DNA of 64,000 bases from the NCBI GenBank assembly GCA_024760905.1, contig CM045731.1, positions 17,961,001 to 18,025,000 on the forward strand, written 5' to 3'. Both the position numbers and the translations under genes were made by a program. Source of the stretch: Plotosus lineatus (Eukaryota > Chordata > Actinopteri > Siluriformes > Plotosidae). Of this stretch, positions 1 to 14,300 are shown piece by piece. Position 1 is the stretch's first letter, and each line of letters opens with the position of its first letter. The notes beneath the pieces are model-generated. The model did not search any database. It was given only the letters and a program-made list of their open reading frames with translations, and was not told the DNA's origin.

Positions 1-4
1 AGAC

Positions 5-319
5 CAGGGGTCCCCAACCACCGGTCCGATCATTTGATAATGGTCCACAAGCAAAAGCTTTCATGGTACAAATTATATATATATATTTTTTTTTTTTAAA
101 TCAGAGCTTACATGTCTTATTTTGAAAAATGACCGTTTTTGACATTGCCAGAGAAATACTGAAACCCTTCCTCCGTTTCCAGCCACATATCTTTGGGAGG
201 CAGGGTTTTCTGCAGTGACAGCCACCAAAACAAGACTACGGAGTAGACTCTAACTGGTCCACAGAAACATTTTCATACATAAAACTGGTACCTGGTGCAA
301 AACAGGTTGGAGACCACTG
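5..319. mobile_element. hAT-type MITE next to the CDC40 3' end
   Basis: The left end CAGGGGTCCCCAACC and the right end GGTTGGAGACCACTG are imperfect inverted repeats of the kind seen at hAT ends. The right end is followed by CCTTAGAC (320-327). The four bases before the left end are AGAC, the last half of the same 8-mer, with the rest cut off by the window edge. This fits the 8-bp target duplication of hAT elements. No transposase is present in the 315 bp. Confidence 0.7.
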
Positions 320-494
320 CCTTAGACAACTTTGTAGAGTGGTTTGATTTTCACCTCTGGGTCGACTCTGAGCATCTGCAATACTTAGAATATAATAATA
401 TAGTGATGAGCACATGCGTTGAGCCCAAAGACAGACAAAAATCTTCAATAAGTAAGCTGCTGTGAGTAATAAACCATAGTTCGAACATGGATGG

Positions 495-897
495 GAAAAC
501 AGTATAAAAGGTTTTATTACGTTCGGATGGACAGGCAAAGGTGTCCGGGCTGAAAAACTGACCTAAAAGTTTTACAAGCACGGCTTTGATACATGTCGGT
601 GACACGACAAGGAATTAAACAACCACATTAAAAGCTCTATGATGCTGCAAGTGCTCAGAGTCTATGTAATGAAGAGACAGAAGGAGGGAAAAACAAAAAA
701 CAAACAAAAAAAAAATATCCACAAAATCAGGGCTGGATACCAGTCGGTGGAATCATCACAAACCGTAACTCGAGATGGCTGCAATGGTGATCACCTCCAC
801 TGAGCAGGGAGAGGAAATAAAAAAGGACAAGAGGACAAGCCCCCCCCTCAAAAAAACGCCCCATAGACGTAGTTTTCTGGTTACTCGGTCTGTCGTC
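495..897 (-). other. cdc40: CDC40 3' untranslated region
   Basis: This is the sequence between the TGA at 900-898 and the first good polyadenylation signal on the minus strand. The distal end is an estimate placed about 20 bases past AATAAA. No conserved element is recognised in it. Confidence 0.5.
513..518 (-). terminator. Polyadenylation signal AATAAA for CDC40
   Basis: TTTATT on the plus strand reads AATAAA on the minus strand, about 380 bases past the stop codon, followed by T-rich sequence. It is the first canonical hexamer I see downstream of the stop. Confidence 0.5.
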
Positions 898-1075
898 TCA
901 ATCCCAGAGTTTGATCTGTCCATCCCAGCCACAGGTGATGACCTTGGAGGTCTCATGCGGAAGCCAGATAGCACTGATGCACACTTTGTCATGTGCTTTA
1001 ATCCGATGGTACAGCTTGGTGGTTTTCCAGTCCCAGACGTTTAGCTTCCCATCTGCATCACCAGACACCACATAA
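898..1075 (-). CDS. cdc40: CDC40 coding exon 15 (residues 519-577 and stop)
   Basis: Encodes [20 protein letters not shown], then [20 protein letters not shown] and [13 protein letters not shown] followed by TGA. The terminal IKLWD is the normal C-terminus of the family, so the gene is complete at this end. Acceptor CTATTTAG. Confidence 0.96.
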
Positions 1076-4000
1076 CTAAATAGAAAATAAGCATATTATT
1101 ACAGATCACATTACCTGTAATGAAAAAATATACCGAGATAGAAGTCACAGATATATGCATGTCACCTAGTGAAAGAATTTGGCTCACTTTCAGGATGGTT
1201 AGTCTGCTTTTCTTAATTTACAGCAGAAAAATAAAATCTCAATGGAAATGAACACCCCCCCCCCCAACAACACTCCTATTGGTGATGTACTGCATCATGT
1301 TCTCCCAGAGAAGAAAATTCTCACCTCATATCCGGAGAGAAGTCCACCTGACACGCATATCCCGCAACCATGTGACCCTTGAAGACCTTCTTCTTGTTCA
1401 GCCTGAATCGGTTCTGAGCTCCGAAGATTAGGATCTGATTATCCATGGATTGGCAAGCCAGCCACTTCCCTGAGAGAGAGAGAGAGAGAGTATAGTGAAT
1501 AGCACATTCTACCTCACAGCAAGAAGGTCCTGGGTTTGAGTCCCAGGCTCTGTGAGAGTGTTCCTGTGCGGTGTGCATGTTCTCCCTTTGCTGGTGTGGG
1601 TTTCCTTCAAGTACTCTGGTTTCCTCCCACGGTCCACAGACATGCACAGTAAACTCATTGGCTGTACCAAATTGTCCCAAGATGTGGGTGTGACAGTTAA
1701 TGGTTGTCGGTGTGTGTGTGTTGACCCTGTGATGGTCTGGCGTGCTGTTCAGTGTACCACACCTTACCCGGAATCCAGAGTTGGCTGAGATGTGCTCCAG
1801 CCTCCCCATGACCATAGTAGGATCAAGTAGTTAGGCGAGGGAGTGAGTGAGTGTTCCGTAAAGGGGACAGATTTATATGCAACACTCTGTATCTGGGCAG
1901 AACAGTTTCACTGTGCACTTAAAACGACACTCATCAGGAAAGATGGCGTGATGAGAAACCGCAGCGAGTTCCCAGTTTAGCTTCTGTGATGTCTGTCACT
2001 GTTGCCAAACACCAACCGGAGTGAGAACACAAGCTATATACATTAACACATCTCTGGCATACCACTGTGCTATTTACATACGGTTGAGATTAAGATTTAA
2101 CCCCTTGGACCGCGGATTCTCTGCCGAACTTTTCGTGGAATCGTCAGAGCAGTTAGGTGAGTCGCATATAGTGTGAGATGGCATGACGTGACCTTTCATT
2201 GATAGTTCTGGAACGTCCTGTATAACCAGGGTGGACTGACTGTCACAAAATCCTACCATGATCTTTGGCACATATACCACGTGATATGAGGTTCATATGA
2301 ATGGTCTTAGCAACCCTGGTTACCATAGCAACTGAATATTTTCTATGAAAACTTTAATAAACCTTCCCACAATCATTTATGACAGAGTTCTGACACTTGG
2401 TTCATATTAAAGGTCTGTAGAACAGGCTTTCAAGCAGACTGAATCTGGTTGCGAGGGAAATTTTATTTTATGATAAGTCTTTATCTGGATGTTTACCATA
2501 TTTTCCAAACTACAAGTCACATCTTTTTTCATACTTTGGCTGAAGGTGGGACTTACACTCCAGAGCGACTTATATGTGAAATAATTATATATAATTCTGT
2601 TCGTCAAAATAATAAGACATAATTTCACGTTTGTTATTTTTACACTTACAACCACAAGAGGGCACTCAAGGCTTGGGAACCCAGAAAAACTCCATGAGTT
2701 TGCGACTTGTACTCCAGTGTGACTTATATAGGTTTTTTCTTCTTTATTATGCATGTTTTGTGCAATGCGACTTGTACTCCGGAGCGACGTATAGTCTGGA
2801 AAATACGGTATGTCTTGATCACTTAGGCAACTGTATTCCCTGCTGTGTGTAACCAGCTTTAGAACAATGCTGCAAACTTAAATAACAAATAAAAATAAAC
2901 ATATGGACAGAACTACATAGTAAAACAAAAGATGGATGCATTGCTGGAAGTAGCGTTCTGGTAAAACACACTCACCGTTAGGAGACAGTGTTACCGCGGG
3001 CATTGAATGCATACTGGGCTCGGCAATATATTTGAAATCCACAGGGATATCCCTGAAAATAAAGAAATAGAATTAACAGTTAAGTGTGTGTTTGTTTTTT
3101 TTCTTTTCTTTAAACACCTTTATTTTCTATTTCTCTCATAGGAGCTCATCGACATACAGTACCCTCATCTCCCTGTCACTCACAGCGATTACTAGCCAAT
3201 CATGGCTGTGACATTAGTACAAGGGGGCGGATCGTGCTTTCCCTCTGAATGTGTTAGGCCAGCACCAAATGTGCAATCACAGTTTGTAAAAGATGTTGGT
3301 GGTAGCATTGCATCTCATGGAGTGGGGTGTGTACATTCTGATCACATTCAGTGGTGCTCGTATGTGATAGGGAGGCAACACTTGACAAGTGGGAACTGTA
3401 TACAAAATTAGCTCTAAAAAAATCAGAATTGGAAAATGGGGGCAGAAGGCGAACAGGAAGGTTTTTGCAACTTATTTTTGAATACATTCTGGTAGACGTG
3501 TTTGAAATCGACGTGATGAAATGCTGCAGTTCCTTTACACTCCTACAGGTGGCACACAACACTCCTACATTGACAGGTGGCATCGTTTTTCACGAACAAA
3601 TTTTTTGCCATCCTTGTGTAAAAATTACAAATAAACAAACATTTTCTTTAACATGGTTTTACTTTAAAATTTTAACAAAAAAGGTAAAACCAATATTTTA
3701 AATAGGGATATTTATAGAATTAAGACATATGCAGAAGCGTACGGTAATAATCGAATCAGAACCTAGATTGCGTGATATCGTATTAGGTGATCCCCGGTGA
3801 ATCCTGTCTGCATTTATTACTGAGAGATTCATTCATGTGAAGTACCGGACATGATGGTAGTCTCTCAAAATGCTATAAACATCCTAAGTGGTGCATTGAG
3901 AAATGATGTAGAGATTAACCTGGAGATCGCAAGTTCAAATTCGGGTTGATGTCACAGCCACCTGCGACCGGGAGTTCGCGGGAGCTAATTGGCCAAGCTC

Positions 4001-7000
4001 TCACAAGAAGGATGGCTGGCATAGGCTCACATCACGTGCTTCACAGCTATCGCCAGCCCATCATGGGAGTCTGTGAGCTTATTCGTACGAGAGAGCGAAT
4101 CGCGCTTTCCCACCAAGTGAGTTAGGCTGCCTTCAAATGCTCAGCAGTTCATAAAGAGCTGGGTGGCAGCATTGCAAAAATCATGCAAGGGGCATGTACA
4201 TGCTTACCCCCCCCCCCCATCCCTGATTGGGGTTGGTGGTGTGATAGGGATGGCGAAATACTGGATAGGTGGGAATTGGATACGAGTAAAAGTGGTGGGT
4301 CAGTTTGCAGAAACTCATAACACTCAGCACTAGTTGTGATGGATAATAATTACAATCCTTGCAGGTGGAAATAGAAAAGGGATTTGTGGATTCGAGTCAT
4401 CAGTGAGGGAACCACAGCAATAATTCCACTTCTCTTCCTTTCTCTCTACAACATCTGGAATCTATTTAAATGGATACAAAGCCCAAAAACTGGACCATCA
4501 CTGAAATCCGAGTGGCTTCTCACACACACACACACACACCTGAAATAAACCAGACCAGATTCGAGCAGGAGACTTTCAGCACAACTGAAAGTTTCTCGGA
4601 CATGTTATGATCCACCCCCTTTGAGATTCCTCGCTGTGTTCCCTTCAGTTCATTGCACAGTTTCATTCACTCCTTGGCTGCTGATCTCCTAAATCCCTCC
4701 ATCTGAGTAGGAATAAAAACCCTCACACACAATATCCCTCTGTCTGTCTGTCTCTCTCTGTCCGTGTTTGCGTGTCACAAAACGCCCCTGTGCACTAGAA
4801 AAGCGTGCCAAAATTTGCAATACACACCACCGGTGTTTTTGAAACCACCATCTGGGAAAATCCTGCGTAAACAAAGCTCAACGAAGGGCCAACGGCTCAG
4901 AAAAATCTAAGAGTGGAAGGTCGGAATCATCAAACTGACACGTTGCATCTGCAAACAGCTGGCACGTCTACAACCAGAGTTTTGGAAAGGAGCTAATTTA
5001 AATTAAAAACAGACATGAAACATGGGGGGGGGGGGGGGGCACAGAACCACGGGTGTAATACAAGGATATCAGGGAACACTAGATGATCTATGACGTCTGT
5101 AGAAGGACAACCGATATACAATAAATCTGGCGAAGAACGTTATGTACGTCGAATACGTTTTATGCAAGTTAACAGCACGCCGGTTTAAGTCGTACTATGG
5201 CGAGGTTGTGCATGCACAAAATTTGACATGTGCCAGTGTACGGCCCACGCGTTCCACATACTCCGGCCATAATCTATAGGGAAATTATGTGATCGTACAC
5301 GTGTGTCATTTGTAAGTTACTCATAAGTACAATACAATGTGCAGTGTACTTTAAACCTTTGTATGACTTGTACCGGCGAATGCCTAGCGTTTTGGTAGCG
5401 TTCGCAACTTATGCCCAACAGTAGTCCAACTTACGAAGTGGTGTATACCCGACAATTGATCACATGACCTAGCCCGGATGTACTCACATACGTTGCAGAA
5501 CATTTCAATAAAAGTTATCTAGAGTCTCTGGATGAGTTACATCTCACCATCCTTTAATTTATAGCCTCTGACCCCATTCCGCCCAACACCAAATCCAGCT
5601 TGGATACACACTGTACAGTGTCAGAAGGCGAACACTTCCCATCCTGGTTTTCCTCGCTGTACTTACCATTCCCATACACGCAGGCTCTTATCGTCGGATG
5701 TACTGACGAAGCGGCGGTTCTCATCCACGAAAGTGATGGTGTTGACGGCTCCCAGGTGACGGTCATATTCCTGAACCACCTCTCCGGACCGAATGTCCCA
5801 CTGATGGGGGGGGGGGGGGGGGGAATAGGAAAAAAAAAAAAAAAGGTGATGGTGATTCGTTGCTGCTTTATAGGTACGAGAAAGGAGGATGGGGAGGAAA
5901 CACATCTCCCAAAATAACTTCCTCCCCTGTCAGTGATGTGCTGGAAGTCTTGGAGACAGAAAAAGACTTGTAGAGAAAAAGAGGACATGTTCAGTGATGT
6001 TTCCGTTATGATTATTTGTTTTTGGCATATTTACAGATTGAGGACGAGGAAGTTTTGTTTTGTTGTTTTCTTCTTCTTTGTTTCTTGTTGTTGTTGCGGT
6101 TTACAGAGGGCTCGACAGTCCCCATATGACTCTATTCACATTCCAATACACTGTGCTGTCTTTATAGCGGGAACTACAGAGTGTGAAATAAGGTCTTGTC
6201 TTTAGATTTACTGAAGGCACTGATACCATGGAGGAGGGTGAGTGTGTGTGTGCGTGTGAGTGCGCGCGCGCATGTTATATAAGCCTAGAACTTTTATATA
6301 CGATGGTGGTAGGCATTTTTTCCCCCCTACCTCTTATTACATACACTAACCTGCACAATCTTCTTGTCCGACATGCCAGCTACGAACAGGTTCTGCTTGT
6401 CTTCATCTGGGTTGAACTTGACACAGTAGGGCACTTTTCTGTTAGTGAACCTCGAGATGCACTGACCTGAAAAAAGTGAAGTGACATTCAGCTTTTTTTT
6501 TTTTCCCTCAAACGCACTTCTAGTATCTAACCCAGCTCCAGGAATGTCCCGGAATGGGTCTGGCGCCTCCTGCTGCCGGACCAGAGAGCAGAATAGAGCT
6601 TCCATAAGACCTGACTAGACCAGGCTCGCTCACACATTTGACAAACTGCTCGATCCTATTAAGGCTGTGGGCGAGGTAGGCATACAGCCAGCAGGCTGGA
6701 TACACCCTGGACAGCTCGCCAGACCATTGCAGGGCCAACACGCATACAACCATTCACACTAGGAGCAATTTGGAAAAGCCAATCAGCCTACTGTGCATGT
6801 CTTTTTGGACCGTAGGATGAAACCGGAGTACCCGGAGGAAACCCCTGCAAGCACAGTGAGAACATGCAAACTCCACCCAGGAAGAGCCGAGCCGAGCCGA
6901 GCCTGGGACTGCTGTGAGGGGGACGTACCGCCCCTACTTCAGGGTGAAGTTCTAAACACACGGCAGTGATAAAGTCGATATTCTATTAACTTCTACAGTA

Positions 7001-7695
7001 AGAGTGTGAAGTGCAGGTTTGTTTGTACTCACCGGTCTCCGTGTCCCACAGTTTAAGATAGCGATCATAAGCAGCGCTGAGAAACTGAGTCCCAGTGTTG
7101 TTGAAACAGATATCACGCACCGCTTTACTGTGACCTATAGAGGACCAGTACGATGGCGGTTAATGATCAGCTAGCAAAGGACACATCAATTATATTTTAC
7201 ACAGAAAGCAAGCACAAACAAATAAATAATAATAAAGAGGTAATGAGCAAAAACCCACTCCCGAGAAACATCCAGACAAATGACTTAAAAAGTATTAAAG
7301 AAAAAAATCTATTGACGATTGAAATAATGCATCTTACCAATAAACGTCCGTAAACATCTCCGGTCACCGTAGACCTCCCATAACTGGGGTGGGGGTGGGG
7401 ACAACAACAACAACAGAAAGTGCTTTATGACCACATAAATGCAACAAACGATTCACAGCATCTGTGTATATTAATATCGATCAGCCATAACATTAACACC
7501 ACCTGATAGGTCTGTGGCTAGACATCCCCATACGCAGAATGTTTCCGACCCCCTTCTATCATACACATCTGTGGGATCAGACCAGACGTACTCGCTATTC
7601 CTCTGGGTACGCTGGTTTCCTCCCACAGTCCAAAGATATGCACGTTAGGTTAACTAGTTGTGCGAAATTGTCCCAAGACCTCAGTGAGTGTGAAT

Positions 7696-7730
<35 letters not shown>

Positions 7731-10700
7731 CCCTGTGATAGATTAGAGAACTGTTCAGGATGTGCCCCGCCCTCACCCCGCATCAGCTGACATAGAGTCT
7801 GTCCTCCCTGTAACCCAGTAGGATTAAGTAGCTCATCAAACAAACTCAAGATAAAAATATACTTCAGTAATTGGAAGTAGATTATGTAGATCAGTATGCA
7901 CATTGTACACCATGTCATGTGACCCGGTGGACCGAGCGAAATGTGAAATACACTTCCATTTCAGACCGAAAGGTATCTGTGAGCATGATTTATAGAATCA
8001 TAAGGAATAGAACACACCTTAATCTTACAGTCCATAGAGCAGGAGAGCAGGAGGTGGCCCGAGACAGGAAACAGTCGAATAGCACTGACACCCTGCGAAG
8101 ATGAACAGACATAAAGCTCGAACCACCATTAAATACCAAGGACACTTTCCACACACCGTTAACCTAGTTTAAATATCACACAAGAAATAAAAATGTCATG
8201 ATTACGCAACGCGTAGATTCAGATTAAAATGTAGACACTTTTAAACAACATGAACTTTTTCATAGTTCTCGGAACTCATGAAGACACAGCGGCCGGCTGT
8301 CGGAATTAAAGACAATCATAGTCCCGAAGCTGCGTCCACACAGGAAGTGATGAGCCAAAGACCGAGGAGATCTTCAAGCGGTGTGAAATGGGCGGGTATG
8401 GAGTTCAACCAAGGTGAAATGATCATACGGCCTGATTTGAGCAGGAACCGGTTGACAGGTGACGTCAGACACAGAGTTTCCCATAACCTTTTTCGCATTA
8501 AAACACTGAACACTAACGATACCACGCCACATAACACCCAGACCGACCAGGCCTGCAATCGATCACGCCGTTCTCCATGAACTCAAATTCACTTTATGTG
8601 TACGCGACTTTGCCACACATCAGGTTGCTGTTCTGGCTCACGACACGGTCCTTGAGCACATCGGTAAAACAGTCATAAATGCTGACGGTGCAAGAATTCA
8701 CATGGAAAAAGGTAATTGTTGAAAATATCTTCTGATGAAAGAGGAACAATTCGTTTGATTACATAAATTATAAAAACGATCATGTGACCAAAGCGCACCG
8801 TAAAAAATGTCAAGAGTTTCGGTTGACTCGCTTCAGAACGTCGTTCAAGTATTTCACAGAGCCGCTGACCCACAGGGATTTTCACACACAACAGTCTGTG
8901 AATTATATACAGAACAGAACAGTTTTGGGAAAAGAAAAAGGTGAGAAAAAAGGCGGGGCCTGGAAATTCAATAGCCAGATGTCTTCGGGGTTATTAATTT
9001 TTCCCATCGGGCTACCAGAATGCAACACCGCACACCCAAAAGGCTATCTGAAATAACAATCCTTTCTTTATTCGCTTTGTGTGCTCTCATAATTGCTATT
9101 TAAATAAAAACTGATCAGGTAACAAACATTTTTTTAACAATGATGTATTAAAGCAAAATAAAAGGCAAACTCTCCAGTTACACATAAATGGACGCGACCT
9201 ACTCCACCATAATACGGATTAGGTCACAGGAGTCAAAGTGATGTGAAAATGTTGTACCTGGATGAAGACGGAATGTCAACAAAAACACATCCTTCAAAGC
9301 ATAATCTTCCACACGACCAAGTTGAAACCTTTATAAACATGAGCGATCGATGGTGCTCAGGGTGTTTCCTTATTATTCGTGTTCACTACCAGAACACCCT
9401 CCCTACTTACAGAATCTCAGAACAAGTCCCCCAATCATAGAACACTAAACCAATCAGAAGTCTCAAAGCAGACATGACTCAGTGTAAATGATCATTGAAA
9501 ACATCTGTCACTATGAAGGCGCGAGTACGATGGCGCTGACCGGTCAAGAGTTGAATTCGTTTAGCGTACGGATGTTCCGGAGGTTGAGATGCGAACATTC
9601 AGAACCAGGTACTGTAACTGTAATTACTATTTTCTCAAAGTGATGCATCTCAGTCCATTTTCATTCAATAATCATGTATTATACCTCATTCAAAATCAGA
9701 GTCAATTCTCCTTTCAAATACAGTGATACCTCAACTTATGAGTGCCTTTTATAAAGGATTTTTCATAATATGAGCCACCAAAAATCTGCCCCATCCAACG
9801 AGCAAAATTTTGATTTATGAGCTCTGAAGGGGAAATCGATTTTAAGGGCCAATTAGCCTTGTATTCTCCCGCATGTATTCCTCTGCGCTCCGAGAATGCC
9901 TTGTGCAGTGCTTCTCAATTATTTTCTGTGATGCCCTCTCTAGGAGGAAAGGAAAAAAAAAAAATTTGATCCCCCCCCCCCACGAATATAAATAGTGTTT
10001 ACTACACATCGTTTGGTCGTTGCTGTTTCCCCTACAGCATAGGGAACACCTAGTGTAATTGCGCATCCTCTACAGTAGGTGGTAGTGGTACTCTCATTGT
10101 GTTAGTGAAAGTACCACTGCCACCTACTGTAGAGGATGCGCAATCACACTTAATTCTAGTAGAGTATGGCATAAAGCATGTTCCCCAAGGTTATAACCGC
10201 CCCACTGGCCTTCCATTGGCTAGGAGGGATGACTCGGCTCCCTTGCATAAACATTTGTAAGATTATAACTCTGCTAAGAAGACATGGCCAGTTCAAAAAA
10301 TAAACAAATAAATAAAATTCAAACAATGCACAAGTTGCTCTCACATTGACTATCTCCCAACATCCTACCCCGCTGGCCTCCCATTGGCTCGGAGGGATGA
10401 CGCAGCACCCTTGAGCAGCAGCTTGTTCATTAGTTTTTCGAGTGTGCTCATTGCAATGTTATCTTATGGCTAAAGCTTTTAACAGAGTTATAATCTTACA
10501 AAAGTTTATGCAAAGAAGACATGGTCAACATGAAATACCTTAAAAGATATGCTTTTATAATTTTTAAAGGGTAGCATTGGGAGCCTTGGAACGAATTATG
10601 CGTTTTACATATAAATTGCGGTTCTACTTACGAAAAATCTAGGTTACGAAAAAGGCTATGTAACGGATTAATTTCATAAGGTGAGGTACCACTGTATTAG

Positions 10701-11334
10701 GATATTGTCTTTCATTCGAGGTGATACTCATTTTTTCAGTGTGTCGAATTAGAAATTCTTTTCTGACAGGAAAACAGGAAGCTCAAATAATCGCCATTTA
10801 CATGCATGATGAGAATACAAGCATCTCTGAATACATAGACGTTGATCACTGAAACGGAGTGAACATCTGAGAGACGTTAGACATCAACGGAGGAGAACAT
10901 GGGGATTCGCTGATAAAGTGAGTCAAGAGGTTATACTGGGTTCTGAAGGGCACACGGCTGGGAAGAGTCTGTGTGAGACATTTTTAAATTTAAACTGTAT
11001 ACGCTGTTGTGTGCGTGTACACATGTGAGATGTTCAGTATGCACAGTGAATAATAATACAGAACGTAACACAAAAAGTTTGAAAACAGTCTGTTTGGGTC
11101 TTAATAACAGGGTGAAAAACCTTCTGAACCGACTGCGAATTGTTCAGCCTGTGTAATAGTCCATAATTATAAGGCTCCACACAGAAACACCCAAGCCTGG
11201 GACATGAACCCATGACCTTCTTGCTGTGTAAGAAAGCATTCTGCTCATAAATATAAATAAATTAAAAAAAAAAGAATTCATGAATAACCCAAGTACAAAA
11301 GCTTCTACATGTTTCTGGCAGTGTATAATGAGAG

Positions 11335-11370
<36 letters not shown>

Positions 11371-14300
11371 GTGGAGAGAAAGAGAACACAAGCGAAAGCA
11401 AAAGATGAAAAACTGATTGATTTTTCAGTATTTATTTAAAGTCTGTCTCTCATTAGATTTAAAAACACATGCTGAGAGAGAAACAGACAGAGTAAGAGAA
11501 GACAGACAACGAGACAGAAAAAAAAGAGACACACAGAGAGAGAGAGAGAATTGCAAGACGAGCCAATCGGGATAGAAATCTGTACGGATTTGCTGAAGTG
11601 CGTTTTAACACTCTGATATCAATGAACACTACATTTAGGCCCCGCCCCTTTCCTTTTATCTCACAGCAAATTTTAATATGACTACGACTATACAAAAAGA
11701 GCCAGAGACACAAAAGGGTAAACAACTTACTGTAATCGACGTGATAAGCACCCAGGGCGCTTTAAAAATGGGAGTGGGTGGGCGCTTATTAAAATGTTTA
11801 CCGGCGGAATGGAAGGGTAAGTGCTTATTACCATCGAGGCGGAAAACATGAATAATAACAGAACAATAAGAGAGTTTTACTGGTATGTGTGTTATTCATT
11901 TTGTGGTATCAACCAAACTACTTACATGAAAGCTGAAAATAAACAGAAAACAGCATATTTTTTTTAAATAAAAAAGACCCCACCCCGGTGCTGTTCATTT
12001 AAACATTTTCCGGTAAAATCGAAGTAAAATCGAGCCAATCAACACAAATGTCAACTTTAGCACATGGCAAGTTGAACCAATCAGCACAAACAAACAAAAG
12101 CACATGGCCAGGAACGTATTTAAATTTATGAAGTTAGTGAGCAGGAGAATTGGGTGAAAAATCCTCATCATCACTTTCTGATAGGTCCATAACTGGCTCA
12201 TCGCTCTATTCATTCAGAGCATCCCATAGTTTTGCTGTCACGGTTTCTAATGGTTCATCGGCTGTTGGACATTTACTTTTATTATTGGAGCAGGGTGCCT
12301 GTTACCTCGATTATGGTATTCTTAAAATATTGTAAAACATGTACTTACTGTACAGGGTATCAGGGAAGCTGGAGCCTTTCTCAGCCAATACTGGGCAAAA
12401 GTAGGGTACAACCTGAACAACCCACTTGCCAGATTATCGCAGCACAACACACACACATGAATTCACACCCACTTTCACACCGAGGGGCAATATGGAACAG
12501 CCCATCAGCCTAATGTGAATATCTTTGGAATGTAGGAGGAACCTGAAGTATTCCAAGTAAACCCATACGAGTATAGGGAAGATATCTAAATTACGCACAG
12601 AAATTCCAACAACTGGGACTTGAACCGAGGACCTTACCACAAGATGGATAGTAACCACTATGCCACCCTTGAAAGACAGCATGTGCATCTTAAGACACGT
12701 GATACCTGCCGATTGTATATTTTTGAGCTGCTGAACATGCATATTTAAAGTCTGGTTTCCGAGTAGATTTATTGAATGTTTCTCGATAAGGCAAGGATAC
12801 GAAAGTCACCCATAATGTGCCGAGAGAAAAAATAAATAGCTAAACAATTGCAGAACAGGCCACCATAAGGCTACACTATCTGTCATTAAAACCCATGTAA
12901 AGATGAGATTGTACTACTTTGGTGGAGGTTTGCACTCGGAGTGCATTTCTATTGCAAACTTCAGACAGCACTGGAAAAGGTCTATTAACTGTCTCAGGGA
13001 TGTGCACAAATTGAAATGTTAGTGGTATCACAACAGATAAGGATGTCGAGCAGTTTGCTGTAAACACGAAAGGCTCAATTATCCTATTGCAGATATTACT
13101 CAAACAGCCATATAATGAACGTACACCTACATCATAAATAATGCATAAAGATCAATTCCAGGTGTTTTGTTTTTTGTTTTTTTAATGGCCAATAGATGGT
13201 GAGATATATATATATATATTTTTTTTTTTTTTTAGAAAAACACCTCACCGTTTTTCAACCGATTTCCTGTCCTCACCTTTGTGTGTCCTGTCCAGACGTG
13301 CAGTTGCTTCTTGGGTAGGTAGCACTTCTCAGGTATGTCCGCCGAGCGCAGGTTGATACCCACATCCTGTGGGATGTGTAGGTAAGAACGGCCCTGGTAA
13401 TCGTACGCATCTTTAACTGTAAAGAAAAAAAATAAAACAATTTTTTTATAAATTTAAACAAAGTGGTGCATTTACATCACAGTTCTGCGGGAGATGATTC
13501 AAACTGTGTACAAACACAGCAAACGCTGATGCTTGGTTTTTCTAACATCAGGGCGAGAAACAGCTACTGCTTATTATTTCTGAGCTGTTCATTATTTTGT
13601 TCCAAAACATTTCAGATGAATAATCAAAAACAAAACAACAACAAAAAAGAACTCTTTTTTGCATTAGAGAGCAGTGCAAGAAACTCAAAGAGGAAAGCGA
13701 GGAGAATGTGGACTCTATTCGCCCACTTCTACATATATGTGCACTGAAGGCCTCAGGAGTGTCGCTTTGATGACATGACAGATGGAGTACAGCCCTCCAA
13801 GCAGATAGCACAGCCAATTCTGGGAACTATCGTCTCCTTATGTCTGTGTATTAATGTATGCATGTATATACAGGGATCCCTCGCTACTTCGCGCTTCAAT
13901 TAATGTGGCTTCAGTGCATTGCGTTTTTTTTTTTTTTTTTTAAATATTCATCAGAATAAAAAATAAGGAAATTAAGGAAGAAAGGGGAAAAGGTTAAGGA
14001 AAAGGACACAAAAACAAGGCCAATTATGAAAAGAAAAAACAAACAAAATACAACCCAAAATCTAACATCAAAACAACATTTTTGTGAGGTACACATCTGC
14101 GTGCGTATTTATATGTTATTTACATCCTATGCATTATTTTTTAATGTTTACTTGTTATTATGAGCATTTATAGGATTGAATATGTATTTATTGATATCAT
14201 ATGCACATATGCACGTATACATCAGTCGGGGGGGGGTTGATCCGACTTCGCAGATTTCAGTTATCGTGGGGGGGATCTCGGTCCCAATTAACAGCGGAAA

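Noticed and set aside
7384..7400. G-quadruplex at the exon 9 acceptor
   Set aside because: The plus strand has only three G runs (GGGG, GGGGG, GGGG), one short of a standard intramolecular quadruplex.
8278..8580. 100-codon plus ORF in CDC40 intron 7
   Set aside because: No family resemblance. It overlaps an equally open minus frame and lies within an intron of a gene on the other strand.
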